This document shows positions 51,234 to 60,609 of a DNA stretch of 61,768 bases, in pieces (within the stretch, counting starts at the first letter, position 1; every line of letters begins with the position of its first letter). This stretch comes from an uncultured Bacteroides sp. (GTDB taxonomy: Bacteria; Bacteroidota; Bacteroidia; Bacteroidales; Bacteroidaceae). The translations under genes were made by a program, and so were the position numbers. The notes under the pieces were generated by a model, which did not search any database, was not told the origin of the DNA, and worked only from the letters and a program-made list of their open reading frames with translations. The stretch covers positions 1-61,768 of the forward strand of contig URDR01000005.1 of the NCBI GenBank assembly GCA_900546645.1, written 5' to 3'.

Positions 51234-52730
51234 ATGAATACACTACAAAATCAAAAAGTGTCTTTAACCGAAAAAATCGGCTACGGACTTGGAGACTGTT
51301 CTGCAAATCTGGTTTTCCAGATGATGATGATTTATCAAACCAAATTCTATACTGACGTATTCGGCCTGGAAGGAGCCATCGCCGGTACAGTTATGCTCGT
51401 AGCACGTATCGTGGATGCATTTGTTGATCCTACCGTAGGACTTCTTTCTGACCGCACCAATACACGATGGGGAAAATACCGCCCCTGGGTGTTATGGACT
51501 GCACTCCCGTTCATGGTTTTCTATATTCTTGCTTTCTATAATCCGGGAATCGAGGACAAAGGACTGGTTGCTGTATATGCCACTATTTCTTATACATTGC
51601 TGATGACCATGTATTCATTTAACAACACTCCTTATTCTTCATTAGGCGGAGTGATGTCGGCTGATATCAAAGAACGCACCAGCATTACGTCGGTACGCTT
51701 TATATTCTCCACCATCGGGCAGTTTGTAGTGCAAGGTCTTACCCTTCCTCTGGTAAGCAAATTTTCAGAAGACGGAGATAAAGCCCATGGATGGCTCTGT
51801 ACGATTTCACTGTTTGCCGCTGTAGGTCTGATTTTCCTTGTTGCCGTATTCTTTTCAGCCAAGGAACGTATCACTCCTCCGGTCAACCAGAAAAACAACA
51901 TCCGGGAAGACTTTAAAGATATTTTCAGCAGCATTCCCTGGCGGTCCATGTTTATATTGACGCTTTTCGTCTTTATTACCCTGGCTATGTGGGGAAGCGC
52001 CATGAACTATTATTTTGAACATTATGTTGATGCTGAAGCATTATATGCTTTTCTTGATCGGCTCGGATTAGTTTCGGCTGAAGCGCAAGATACTATCGGA
52101 TACAGTATCTTGAATGCCTTCGGACTGATTGTCAGTTCTCCCGACAAAGCCTATGAAGTAGGTTTCGGAGTTTTCAACATGCTCGGGGCATTGGTACAGT
52201 TCTTTGGTGTAATCTTACTTTCCAACTTTCTGGCTAACCGCTACGGAAAAAAGAATACGTTTATCGTATGTCTGACCCTCACTTCTATCTTTACAGCGAT
52301 GTTCTACTTCCCTGCCCAAGATAATATTGAACTGATGTTTGCGCTTAACTTCCTGAAGAGTCTGGCTTACGCTCCTACCGTACCTTTACTGTGGGCTATG
52401 ATAGCCGATGTGGCCGACCATTCGGAGTATGTCAATTACCGCCGTGCCACAGGATTTGTCTTTGCCGGAGTGGTCTTTGCTCTCAAGGCTGGTCTAGGTA
52501 TAGGGGGTGCCATCCTCGGCTTCTTATTGTCTGGATTTGGCTATGTATCAGGTATAGGCATGACTCAAAGCGAATCGGCCATCGAAGGAATCCTCTTATC
52601 TTCAAGCTGGATTCCGGCAATAACCTTCTTCATCGGGGTAATTGCCCTGTTCTTCTATCCTATCACGAAGAAGTATAATGAAAAAATGCAGGCTGAACTA
52701 GCTGAACGCAGAAGTAAAAATGATTATTAA
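51234..52730 (+). CDS. GPH-family sugar:cation symporter, probable xylo-oligosaccharide importer
   Basis: A 498-residue inner-membrane transporter of the glycoside-pentoside-hexuronide family (MFS fold, 12 helices). Family signatures are KIGYGLGDCSANLVFQ at the N-terminus, VDAFVDPTVGLLSDRT and SDRTNTRWGKYRPWVLW. A central extension (about 255-300) is longer than in MelB. Twelve bases separate it from the esterase gene. Given GH10, GH43 and GH67 neighbours, xylo-oligosaccharides, possibly glucuronylated, are the likely cargo. Confidence 0.9.
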   Translation: MNTLQNQKVSLTEKIGYGLGDCSANLVFQMMMIYQTKFYTDVFGLEGAIAGTVMLVARIVDAFVDPTVGLLSDRTNTRWGKYRPWVLWTALPFMVFYILAFYNPGIEDKGLVAVYATISYTLLMTMYSFNNTPYSSLGGVMSADIKERTSITSVRFIFSTIGQFVVQGLTLPLVSKFSEDGDKAHGWLCTISLFAAVGLIFLVAVFFSAKERITPPVNQKNNIREDFKDIFSSIPWRSMFILTLFVFITLAMWGSAMNYYFEHYVDAEALYAFLDRLGLVSAEAQDTIGYSILNAFGLIVSSPDKAYEVGFGVFNMLGALVQFFGVILLSNFLANRYGKKNTFIVCLTLTSIFTAMFYFPAQDNIELMFALNFLKSLAYAPTVPLLWAMIADVADHSEYVNYRRATGFVFAGVVFALKAGLGIGGAILGFLLSGFGYVSGIGMTQSESAIEGILLSSSWIPAITFFIGVIALFFYPITKKYNEKMQAELAERRSKNDY

Positions 52731-52750
52731 TAACTTAAATACCGTAATAT

Positions 52751-53878
52751 ATGAGAACAAAACACTTCGCATCTGCCATTCTTGCTGCAACCTTTCTTGC
52801 ATCATGTGGCAACACGCAGACAACCACAAACGGGGTCTCACTGAAGGAGGCTGTCGGTGATCGGTTTCTTATCGGAACAGCCTTAAAGGTTTTCCAGTCA
52901 TCAGGCCGAGATACCAATGCCGTTAATATAGTTAAGAAGCACTTCAATGCCATTGTAGCCGAAAACTGTATGAAAATGGAAGAAGTACATCCGGAAGAAG
53001 GAAAATATACCTTTGACCAAGCTGACCAGTTTGTGAAATTCGGAGAAGACAACGGACTCACCATAACCGGTCACTGCCTGATATGGCACTCCCAATGCCC
53101 TGAATGGTTCTTCCAAGACGAAAATGGAAAAGAGGTTTCGCCTGAGGTACTGAAACAACGTATGAAAGACCATATCTATACGGTTGCCAAACGCTATAAG
53201 GGAAAACTGAAAGGATGGGATGTAGTAAACGAAGCTATCATAGAAGACGGATCTTACCGAAAAAGTAAATTCTATCAGATTTTAGGTGAGGAATTTATCC
53301 CGCTGGCATTCCAGTATGCACATGAAGCCGATCCGGATGCCGAGCTCTATTACAATGACTACGGTATGGATAACGAAGGACGCCGCAACGGGGTGGTAAA
53401 ATTAATCAGAAGCCTGAAAGAAAAAGGTCTGCGAATTGATGCTGTAGGTATGCAGGGACACATGGGTATGGATTATCCGAAAATTGAGGAATTTGAAAAG
53501 AGTATGCTGGCTTTCGCTGCCGAAGGAGTGAAGGTTATGATTACGGAATGGGATATGAGTGCATTGCCTACTGCCAGACAAAGTGCAAATATCACTGATA
53601 CCATAGCTTTCAGAAAATCCTTAAACCCTTATACGGAAACATTGCCCGATTCTGTATCGCAGGCCTGGAATGCGCGCATGAAACAGTTCTTCAACTTATT
53701 TGAAAAACATGCTGATATTGTTACCCGCGTAACGGCATGGGGAGTAACCGACGGAGATTCTTGGAAGAATGATTTCCCGATGAAAGGACGCCATGACTAT
53801 CCATTGCTATTCGACCGCAACTATCAGCCGAAGGCTTTTGTAACTGAACTAATCGAAGAAAGTAAAAAACAAAAATAA
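52751..53878 (+). CDS. GH10 endo-1,4-beta-xylanase, lipoprotein
   Basis: A 375-residue GH10 xylanase cutting the beta-1,4-xylan backbone. A lipoprotein signal ends at lipobox LASC19, so the enzyme is membrane-anchored. The acid/base is E161 in GWDVVNEAI and the nucleophile is E266 in VMITEWDMSA, which reads ITEWD where most family members have ITELD. Substrate-site segments HCLIWHSQCPEW and GMQGHMG are intact. There is no carbohydrate-binding module. It is the third gene of the operon. Confidence 0.95.
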   Translation: MRTKHFASAILAATFLASCGNTQTTTNGVSLKEAVGDRFLIGTALKVFQSSGRDTNAVNIVKKHFNAIVAENCMKMEEVHPEEGKYTFDQADQFVKFGEDNGLTITGHCLIWHSQCPEWFFQDENGKEVSPEVLKQRMKDHIYTVAKRYKGKLKGWDVVNEAIIEDGSYRKSKFYQILGEEFIPLAFQYAHEADPDAELYYNDYGMDNEGRRNGVVKLIRSLKEKGLRIDAVGMQGHMGMDYPKIEEFEKSMLAFAAEGVKVMITEWDMSALPTARQSANITDTIAFRKSLNPYTETLPDSVSQAWNARMKQFFNLFEKHADIVTRVTAWGVTDGDSWKNDFPMKGRHDYPLLFDRNYQPKAFVTELIEESKKQK

Positions 53879-53886
53879 CTACAACT

Positions 53887-54861
53887 ATGAAAAAAGAAGC
53901 AAGATATTTGGTTCCGGGTGATTATATGGCAGACCCTGCCGTGCATGTATTTGGAGACAGACTTTATATTTATCCTTCACACGACTGGGAAAGCGGAATT
54001 CCGGAAAATGACAATGGGGATCATTTTAACATGAAAGATTATCATGTATTCTCTACTGATGATGTCATGAACGGGGAAATTACAGATCATGGAGTGGTGC
54101 TCAAAGTGGAAGATATTCCTTGGGCAGGACGTCAGCTGTGGGACTGTGACGTGGCATATAAGAACGGAAAGTACTACATGTATTTCCCATTAAAAGACCA
54201 AAATGACATCTTCCGCATTGGAGTGGCTGTCAGTGACAAGCCAGAAGGTCCGTTTATTCCAGAAGCTAACCCGATGAAAGGAAGCTACAGTATTGACCCG
54301 GCTGTGTTCTGCGATGAAGACGGAAGTCAGTATATGTATTTCGGAGGTATTTGGGGCGGACAGCTACAACGCTACCGCAACAACAAGGCCATTGAAAATC
54401 CTTGTCTCCCCGCAGACAATGAACCAGCCTTGCCGGGACGTGTCGTAAAATTACGGGATGACATGATGGAATTTGCAGAAGAACCTCGTGCTGTCATTAT
54501 ACTGGACAAAGAAGGAAAGCCACTTACAGCCGGCGACCCGCACCGCTTCTTTGAAGCTTCATGGATGCACAAATACAAGGGTAAGTATTACCTCTCTTAC
54601 TCTACCGGGGATACTCATTTCCTGTGCTATGCCATTGCTGATAATCCCTATGGCCCTTTCATCTATCAAGGAGTAATTCTTACGCCAGTAGTAGGATGGA
54701 CTACGCATCACGCCATTGCTGAATTTAAAGGAAAATGGTATCTTTTCCACCATGACTGTGTCCCTTCGAATGGAAAAACATGGCTACGAAGCCTGAAAGT
54801 AGTGGAACTGGAATACGATGAAGACGGAAGAATTATTACCATTGACGGAGGAGGAGAATGA
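53887..54861 (+). CDS. GH43 beta-xylosidase / alpha-L-arabinofuranosidase, cytoplasmic
   Basis: A 324-residue five-bladed propeller enzyme. The catalytic set is visible: base D16 (MADPAVH), pKa-modulating D137 (SIDPAVF) and acid E223 (FFEASWM). It has no signal peptide, unlike its neighbours, which implies that it acts in the cytoplasm on short oligosaccharides brought in by the GPH symporter. Beta-xylosidase is the most likely activity; arabinofuranosidase is possible. Its stop overlaps the GH67 start by 4 bp (ATGA). Confidence 0.92.
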   Translation: MKKEARYLVPGDYMADPAVHVFGDRLYIYPSHDWESGIPENDNGDHFNMKDYHVFSTDDVMNGEITDHGVVLKVEDIPWAGRQLWDCDVAYKNGKYYMYFPLKDQNDIFRIGVAVSDKPEGPFIPEANPMKGSYSIDPAVFCDEDGSQYMYFGGIWGGQLQRYRNNKAIENPCLPADNEPALPGRVVKLRDDMMEFAEEPRAVIILDKEGKPLTAGDPHRFFEASWMHKYKGKYYLSYSTGDTHFLCYAIADNPYGPFIYQGVILTPVVGWTTHHAIAEFKGKWYLFHHDCVPSNGKTWLRSLKVVELEYDEDGRIITIDGGGE

Positions 54862-56873
54862 TTCGAAGTCTGTTTTTAACCATGCTCTTCTGCGGATGTA
54901 CTTTTATGGTCTCCGCAGAAGATGGTAGTAAACTTTGGCTAAGACAGGCTGACAAAACTGCTATGGCAGCAATAAACTGTTCGGTTCAGTCACCTGTCTT
55001 ATCTATTGCTCAAAACGAATTAGAACAATACTGGAAGGGAAAGCCTGTATCACTACAATTTTTCAATGACCCTACTCATAAAGCATTAGGAAAAGATGGG
55101 TATACTATCCGAAGTACGGAAAAAGGAATCACTCTTGGAGCTACCTCGGAAACCGGACTACTCTATGCTACTTATCACCTACTTCGGCTACAGGCCACTG
55201 AAGCTGATTTATCTCACTTGTACATCTCTGAATGTCCTGCCTATGACTTGCGCATCTTGAATCACTGGGATAATCTGGATGGAACTATTGAACGAGGATA
55301 TGCCGGACAGTCGCTTTGGGAATGGGACAATCTGCCTTCAGAAATATCTCCCCGATACGAGATGTACGCACGCGCCAATGCGTCAGTTGGTATAAATGGA
55401 ACTGTAATTAATAATGTAAATGCTTCACCTAAAATTCTTTCCTCTGAATACTTGGAAAAGGTAAAGGCACTTGCTGACGTGTTCCGTTCGTATGGCTTAA
55501 AGGTGTATTTATCGGTCAATTTTGCCTCACCCATCGAATTAGGAGGACTGTCTACCGCTGATCCGCTAAATAAAGAGGTAAGAACTTGGTGGAAAAATAA
55601 AGTAAAGGAAATCTATAGTCTTATACCCGATTTCGGAGGATTTCTGGTCAAAGCTAACTCTGAAGGACAACCTGGTCCTTGTGATTATCAGCGAACTCAT
55701 GCCGATGGCGCTAACATGATGGCTGAAGCTCTAAAACCTTACGGGGGAATTGTAATGTGGCGTGCTTTCGTTTACAGCCCTACAGACCATGACCGAGCAA
55801 AACAAGCCTATCTGGAATTTAAACCTCTCGACGGGGCTTTCTTGGATAATGTGATAGTACAAGTAAAAAATGGTCCGATTGATTTCCAGCCAAGAGAACC
55901 TTATAACCCGCTTTTTGGAGCAATGAAACATACTCCTCTCATGGCTGAATTCCAGATTACACAAGAATATTTAGGTCATTCTAATCACTTGGCTTATCTG
56001 GCTCCCATGTGGAAGGAGTTCTTTGAGTATGTGGAACCTCATACAATTCAAGCCGTGGCAGGAGTAACCAATATTGGTAACGAGACGAACTGGTGCGGAC
56101 ATGATTTTGCACAAGCAAACTGGTATGCATTCGGACGACTGGCCTGGAATCCGGAACTAAGTTCTAAGGATATTGCAAACGAATGGCTGAAACAAACCTT
56201 TACTACAAGGAAAGAATTTGTGGAACCAATGGAAAAGGTAATGCTGGAAAGCCGGGAAGCTATTGTTGACTACATGATGCCACTCGGACTGCATCATATA
56301 TTCGCTTGGGGACATCATTACGGTCCTGAACCTTGGTGTGAAATTCCGGGTGCTCGACCAGACTGGCTACCAAGTTATTATCATCAGGCAGATAAAACGG
56401 GACTTGGCTTTAACCGAAGCCGTACCGGAAGTAATGCTGTAGCTCAATACCCGGACTCTTTAGCTCACTTACTGAATAACCCAGCTACTTGCCCCGAAGA
56501 GTTTTTGTTATGGTTTCACCATATTCCTTGGAATCATACCATGAAAAGCGGACGGACGATGTGGAACGAATTATGCTATCATTATAACAAAGGAGTCAAT
56601 TCTGTCCGTTTATTCTGCAAAACATGGGATGCAATGAAACCATACATCGACAAAGAACGACACAAACAAGTTGCTAAAAAATTGGATATTCAAGTACATG
56701 ATGCCATTTGGTGGAAAGATGCCTGCTTACTTTACTTCCAGACATTTTCAAAAATGAACTTTCCAAAAGACATGGAAAAGCCTTCATTCAAACTGAAAGA
56801 ATTGAAGAAGGTTAAACTTCCAATCACAAACTATGAATGTCCGACACCGGAAATGCTACCTCAATACAAATAA
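54858..56873 (+). CDS. aguA: GH67 alpha-glucuronidase
   Basis: A 671-residue GH67 enzyme that removes (4-O-methyl-)glucuronic acid from the non-reducing terminal xylose of xylo-oligosaccharides. A signal peptide covers residues 1-20 (ending VSA). Diagnostic segments are RILNHWDNLDGTIERGYAG, LVKANSEGQPGPCDYQRTHA (catalytic acid region) and HHIFAWGHHYGPEPW. It is the last gene of the operon and probably periplasmic, so debranching would precede or accompany import. Confidence 0.94.
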   Translation: MIRSLFLTMLFCGCTFMVSAEDGSKLWLRQADKTAMAAINCSVQSPVLSIAQNELEQYWKGKPVSLQFFNDPTHKALGKDGYTIRSTEKGITLGATSETGLLYATYHLLRLQATEADLSHLYISECPAYDLRILNHWDNLDGTIERGYAGQSLWEWDNLPSEISPRYEMYARANASVGINGTVINNVNASPKILSSEYLEKVKALADVFRSYGLKVYLSVNFASPIELGGLSTADPLNKEVRTWWKNKVKEIYSLIPDFGGFLVKANSEGQPGPCDYQRTHADGANMMAEALKPYGGIVMWRAFVYSPTDHDRAKQAYLEFKPLDGAFLDNVIVQVKNGPIDFQPREPYNPLFGAMKHTPLMAEFQITQEYLGHSNHLAYLAPMWKEFFEYVEPHTIQAVAGVTNIGNETNWCGHDFAQANWYAFGRLAWNPELSSKDIANEWLKQTFTTRKEFVEPMEKVMLESREAIVDYMMPLGLHHIFAWGHHYGPEPWCEIPGARPDWLPSYYHQADKTGLGFNRSRTGSNAVAQYPDSLAHLLNNPATCPEEFLLWFHHIPWNHTMKSGRTMWNELCYHYNKGVNSVRLFCKTWDAMKPYIDKERHKQVAKKLDIQVHDAIWWKDACLLYFQTFSKMNFPKDMEKPSFKLKELKKVKLPITNYECPTPEMLPQYK

Positions 56874-56920
56874 AAGGCATAAAGAGTCTCACACGCCAAG
56901 CGTAATCCACTATAAGAAGA

Positions 56921-56958
56921 CAGCTCTTCTGAAAGTGAAATACACTTCCGAAGAGCTG
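56921..56958 (+). terminator. Hairpin after the xylan operon
   Basis: CAGCTCTTC (56921-56929) pairs with GAAGAGCTG (56950-56958), with an inner AAGTG/CACTT. It lies between convergent genes; there is no long T-run. Confidence 0.65.
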
Positions 56959-56987
56959 CCTCCATAAACCACAATTAGCATAAATTG

Positions 56988-58301
56988 TTATTTCTGACGA
57001 ATAAAAATATTTACTGGAGTTCCTGACAATTTCCAGCGCTCGCGTATTTTGTTCTCTAAGAAACGGCGATACGGTTCCTTGACGTATTGCGGCAAATTAG
57101 CAAAAAATACGAAGGAAGGAATTTGCGTATTCGGCAATTGAGTTACATATTTAATCTTAATATATTTCCCCTTATTTGAAGGAGGTGGATATGCCTCAAT
57201 CAGCGGCAGCATTTCCTCGTTCAAACGAGCCGTAGGAATACGGGTAGTACGTGCCTGATACACTTCCTTAGCCGACTCCAACACCTTAAATATACGTTGT
57301 TTGGTCAAAGCAGAAGTAAAAATAATGGGGAAATCGGTAAACGGAGCAAAACGGTTCCGAATAGCTTCTTCATAATTTTTCATTACCTTCGCCGTCTTTT
57401 CTTGTATCAAATCCCACTTATTTACAACAACTACTAAACCTTTCTGGTTGCGCTGTATCAATGAGAAAATATTCAAATCTTGCCCTTCGATACCACGAGT
57501 AGCGTCTAACATCAGAATACACACATCCGAATTTTCAATAGCACGGATAGAACGTATTACTGAATAATACTCCAAATCTTCACTTACCTTGTTCTTTTTG
57601 CGTATTCCAGCTGTATCAACCAGGTAAAAATCAAATCCGAATTTATCATAACGGGTATAAATCGAATCACGGGTAGTTCCTGCAATCTCGGTAACTATAT
57701 TCCGGTCTTCACCGATAAACGCATTGACAATAGATGATTTGCCGGCATTAGGACGACCAACCACCGCAAAACGGGGAATATCTTCATCTAGAATCTCATC
57801 GGTTTCTTTCTTAAATTTAGTAAGAATCAAGTCCAACAAATCACCGGTACCACTTCCGCTTAAAGCAGAAATGCAATAGGGATCACCCAATCCTAATGAA
57901 TAAAACTCTGCTGCATCATACTGCAGGTCATTATTGTCGGTCTTGTTTGCCACCATTATTACAGGAGTTTTAGAACGACGCAAAATAGCAGCAACCTGCA
58001 TATCAAGGTCAGTAACTCCATTCACAACATCTACAACAAACAGAATGACATCAGCTTCATCCATAGCCAATACAACCTGCTTGCGGATTTCTTCTTCAAA
58101 AATATCGTCCGAATTAACTACCCATCCTCCGGTATCTACCACAGAGAATTCTTTTCCCAACCATTCACATTTTCCATACTGGCGGTCGCGGGTTGTTCCG
58201 GCCTGTTCATTCACAATAGCCTGACGCGTTTTGGTCAGACGATTAAACAGTGTCGACTTTCCCACATTGGGACGTCCTACAATCGCTACTAAATTTCCCA
58301 T
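56988..58301 (-). CDS. der: Ribosome-assembly GTPase Der (EngA)
   Basis: Der is an essential GTPase with two tandem G domains needed for 50S subunit maturation. G1 motifs GRPNVGKSTLFN (about 7-18) and GRPNAGKSSIVNA (about 183-195) mark them, each with DTGG/DTAG switch motifs and NKTD/NKWD specificity motifs. The C-terminal KH-like domain ends FLENKIRERWKLSGTPVNIF. At 437 residues it is of normal length. It follows era by 33 bp. Confidence 0.97.
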   Translation of the reverse strand: MGNLVAIVGRPNVGKSTLFNRLTKTRQAIVNEQAGTTRDRQYGKCEWLGKEFSVVDTGGWVVNSDDIFEEEIRKQVVLAMDEADVILFVVDVVNGVTDLDMQVAAILRRSKTPVIMVANKTDNNDLQYDAAEFYSLGLGDPYCISALSGSGTGDLLDLILTKFKKETDEILDEDIPRFAVVGRPNAGKSSIVNAFIGEDRNIVTEIAGTTRDSIYTRYDKFGFDFYLVDTAGIRKKNKVSEDLEYYSVIRSIRAIENSDVCILMLDATRGIEGQDLNIFSLIQRNQKGLVVVVNKWDLIQEKTAKVMKNYEEAIRNRFAPFTDFPIIFTSALTKQRIFKVLESAKEVYQARTTRIPTARLNEEMLPLIEAYPPPSNKGKYIKIKYVTQLPNTQIPSFVFFANLPQYVKEPYRRFLENKIRERWKLSGTPVNIFIRQK

Positions 58302-58334
58302 AATTGTTTTTCGTTTACGGCTTCGCAGCCGATA

Positions 58335-59216
58335 TTAATCTAATTGATAGCCAAAATTCTTCAACTCCTTATCTGAACTTCTCCAATCTTTATCCACCTT
58401 CACAAATGTCTCCAGATAAATGGTTTTCTGGAAAAAATGCTCCAATGTCTTTCTGGCTTCTGTAGCCACTTTTTTCAGAGCTTTTCCTTGTCGACCAATG
58501 ATAATTCCCTTCTGAGAATCACGCTCCACATAAATTACCGCATTGATGTGAATACTCTTGGCTTCTTCTTTAAACTGTTCAACGACAACCTCTACAGCAT
58601 AAGGAATTTCCTTATCATAGTACAGAAGAATCTTTTCGCGTATAATTTCTGTAACAAAGAAACGGGCAGGCTTATCCGTCCACTGGTCCTTTCCGAAATA
58701 AGGAGGAGAGTCGGGCAATAAGCTCTTGATACGCTTCATCACTACATCCACATTAAATTTTGCCATAGCTGAAATGGGGATAATTTCAGCCTGAGGCAAC
58801 ATTTCATGCCACTCCTCTACAAGCTTCACAAGATTCTCCTGATTGGTCAGGTCGATTTTATTAATCAGCAGCAAAACGGGTATTTTCAGGCTACGGACCT
58901 TCTCCATAAAATCTGCATTCTTGTCGGGTTTTTCAACTGTATCGGTTACATACAGCAATACGTCAGCATCTACCAATGCCGATTCAGAAAAATTCAGCAT
59001 AGACTCCTGAAGCTTATAATTCGGCTTGAGTACCCCCGGAGTATCAGAGAAGACAATCTGCATATCATCTGTATTTAGGATTCCCATAATACGATGACGA
59101 GTAGTCTGTGCCTTGAATGTTGCGATAGAAATACGTTCTCCTACCAACAAATTCATCAAAGTAGACTTTCCCACATTAGGATTACCTACAATATTTACAA
59201 ATCCGGCTTTGTGCAT
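58335..59216 (-). CDS. era: GTPase Era
   Basis: Era binds the 3' end of 16S rRNA and aids 30S assembly. The 293-residue protein has G1 GNPNVGKSTLMN, the switch DTPG and NKID. Its C-terminal KH domain contains GIIIGRQGKALKKVATEAR. A hairpin terminator separates it from fabH upstream, so era-der may have their own promoter or be reached by read-through. Confidence 0.97.
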   Translation of the reverse strand: MHKAGFVNIVGNPNVGKSTLMNLLVGERISIATFKAQTTRHRIMGILNTDDMQIVFSDTPGVLKPNYKLQESMLNFSESALVDADVLLYVTDTVEKPDKNADFMEKVRSLKIPVLLLINKIDLTNQENLVKLVEEWHEMLPQAEIIPISAMAKFNVDVVMKRIKSLLPDSPPYFGKDQWTDKPARFFVTEIIREKILLYYDKEIPYAVEVVVEQFKEEAKSIHINAVIYVERDSQKGIIIGRQGKALKKVATEARKTLEHFFQKTIYLETFVKVDKDWRSSDKELKNFGYQLD

Positions 59217-59241
59217 AATCTTGTTATTTTAGTTTACAGAC

Positions 59242-59273
59242 AAAAAAACGCATCAGTTCGAGATGCGTTTTTT
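59242..59273 (-). terminator. Terminator between fabH and era
   Basis: AAAACGCATC (59245-59254) pairs with GATGCGTTTT (59262-59271), with A- and T-runs on both sides, so it works in either direction. Confidence 0.82.
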
Positions 59274-59298
59274 CGTATGTGAATGTAATTCTATTCAA

Positions 59299-60300
59299 TT
59301 ATTTATTACCGTCATAACCCCATTTCACGTAAGCTGCACCCCAAGTAAATCCGGCACCGAAAGCAGTGAAAATGATGTTATCGCCTTTCTTCAACTGTTT
59401 CTCATAGTCCCATAAACAGAGAGGCAGTGTTCCGGCACTGGTGTTACCATAACGCTGAATGTTAATCATCACTTTATCCAAAGGAACTTCCAGGCGTGAG
59501 GCAACAGCATCAATAATACGCATATTTGCCTGATGAGGAACAATCCAGTCGATATTATCTTTATTCAGTCCGTTTCGTTCTGCTATCTGAGCAGTAACGT
59601 CCGACATGTTAGATACAGCATACTTAAATACGGTTCTTCCCTCTTGATACAAATAATGCATCTTGTTATCTACAGTGAAATAAGAGGGAGGACAAACAGA
59701 ACCGCCTGCCTTCATATGCAGGAAAGGAAGTCCTTTACCATCGGTTCTCAAAATAGAATCCATGATACCGAAATCTTCCATAGTTGCTTCTACCATACAG
59801 GCAGCAGCTCCATCACCAAAAATCGGACAAGTGGCACGGTCTGAATAGTTCACCATTGAAGACATCTTATCTGCACCTACAATGATAATCTTTTTATGAC
59901 GTCCTGACTGAATCATACTAGCAGCAGTCTCCATAGCATACAAGAAGCCGCTACATGCAGCCTGCAAATCGAATGCATAAGCATTCTTTAATCCCAGCTT
60001 ATCACAAAGGATAGAAGCCGTAGAAGGGAAATGATAGTCAGGAGTAGTGGTAGCAACAATTACACAATCCACAGAAGCTGGATCTGAATTCGTTTTCTGC
60101 ATTAACTGTTTTGCAGCCTTACGAGCCAAATAAGAAGTTCCTAAGCCCTCCTCATTCAGAATACGTCTTTCCTTTACTCCAATACGGGTCATAATCCACT
60201 CATCGTTGGTATCTACCATTCTTGACAACTCTTCGTTGGTCAAAACATAGTCAGGAACATACCCACCGACTCCTGTAATTACAGCATTTATTTTTTCCAT
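59299..60300 (-). CDS. fabH: 3-oxoacyl-ACP synthase III
   Basis: FabH starts fatty acid synthesis by condensing acetyl-CoA with malonyl-ACP. The Cys-His-Asn triad is present: C in LQAACSGFLYA, H in WIVPHQANMRI and N in QRYGNTSAGT. I start it at MEKINAVITG (60300, 333 residues); an ATG one codon earlier is equally possible. It lies in the yceD-rpmF-fabH order common to many bacteria, linking ribosome and lipid synthesis. Confidence 0.97.
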   Translation of the reverse strand: MEKINAVITGVGGYVPDYVLTNEELSRMVDTNDEWIMTRIGVKERRILNEEGLGTSYLARKAAKQLMQKTNSDPASVDCVIVATTTPDYHFPSTASILCDKLGLKNAYAFDLQAACSGFLYAMETAASMIQSGRHKKIIIVGADKMSSMVNYSDRATCPIFGDGAAACMVEATMEDFGIMDSILRTDGKGLPFLHMKAGGSVCPPSYFTVDNKMHYLYQEGRTVFKYAVSNMSDVTAQIAERNGLNKDNIDWIVPHQANMRIIDAVASRLEVPLDKVMINIQRYGNTSAGTLPLCLWDYEKQLKKGDNIIFTAFGAGFTWGAAYVKWGYDGNK

Positions 60301-60330
60301 CATTCCAAGTTTTGAATTGCGCATTAAAAA

Positions 60331-60368
60331 AAAGAAGCCAGAGAGCCGAAAAGCTCTCCGGCTTTATT
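60331..60368 (-). terminator. Hairpin between rpmF and fabH
   Basis: AAGCC-A-GAGAGC (60335-60346) pairs with GCTCTC-C-GGCTT (60353-60364). On the minus strand it is followed by a run of eight T, so it looks like a real (possibly partial) terminator inside the gene cluster. Confidence 0.78.
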
Positions 60369-60408
60369 CTTTCATTTTAAACACACAAAGTGTTCATTGA
60401 AGCTTTGA

Positions 60409-60594
60409 TTAAAGAGCAGCTTCTTTTTCAATTGCTAATTTACCTCTATAATAACCGCAAGCTCCACAAACTGTGTGATAAACATGCCATTCACCACAAT
60501 TAGGGCAAATAGCTAACGTAGGAGCAACTGCTTTATCATGAGTTCTTCTCTTAGCAGTTCTCGTCTTTGACTGTCTTCTTTTAGGATGTGCCAT
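60409..60594 (-). CDS. rpmF: 50S ribosomal protein L32
   Basis: A 61-residue ribosomal protein beginning MAHPKRRQSKTRTAKRRTH. It keeps the zinc-binding form: CPNC (near residue 31) and CGAC (near residue 46). Some genomes carry a Cys-less paralogue; this is the zinc-dependent one. It follows yceD by 15 bp, the usual arrangement. Confidence 0.97.
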   Translation of the reverse strand: MAHPKRRQSKTRTAKRRTHDKAVAPTLAICPNCGEWHVYHTVCGACGYYRGKLAIEKEAAL

Positions 60595-60609
60595 TTTCTT
60601 AAACTTTAT

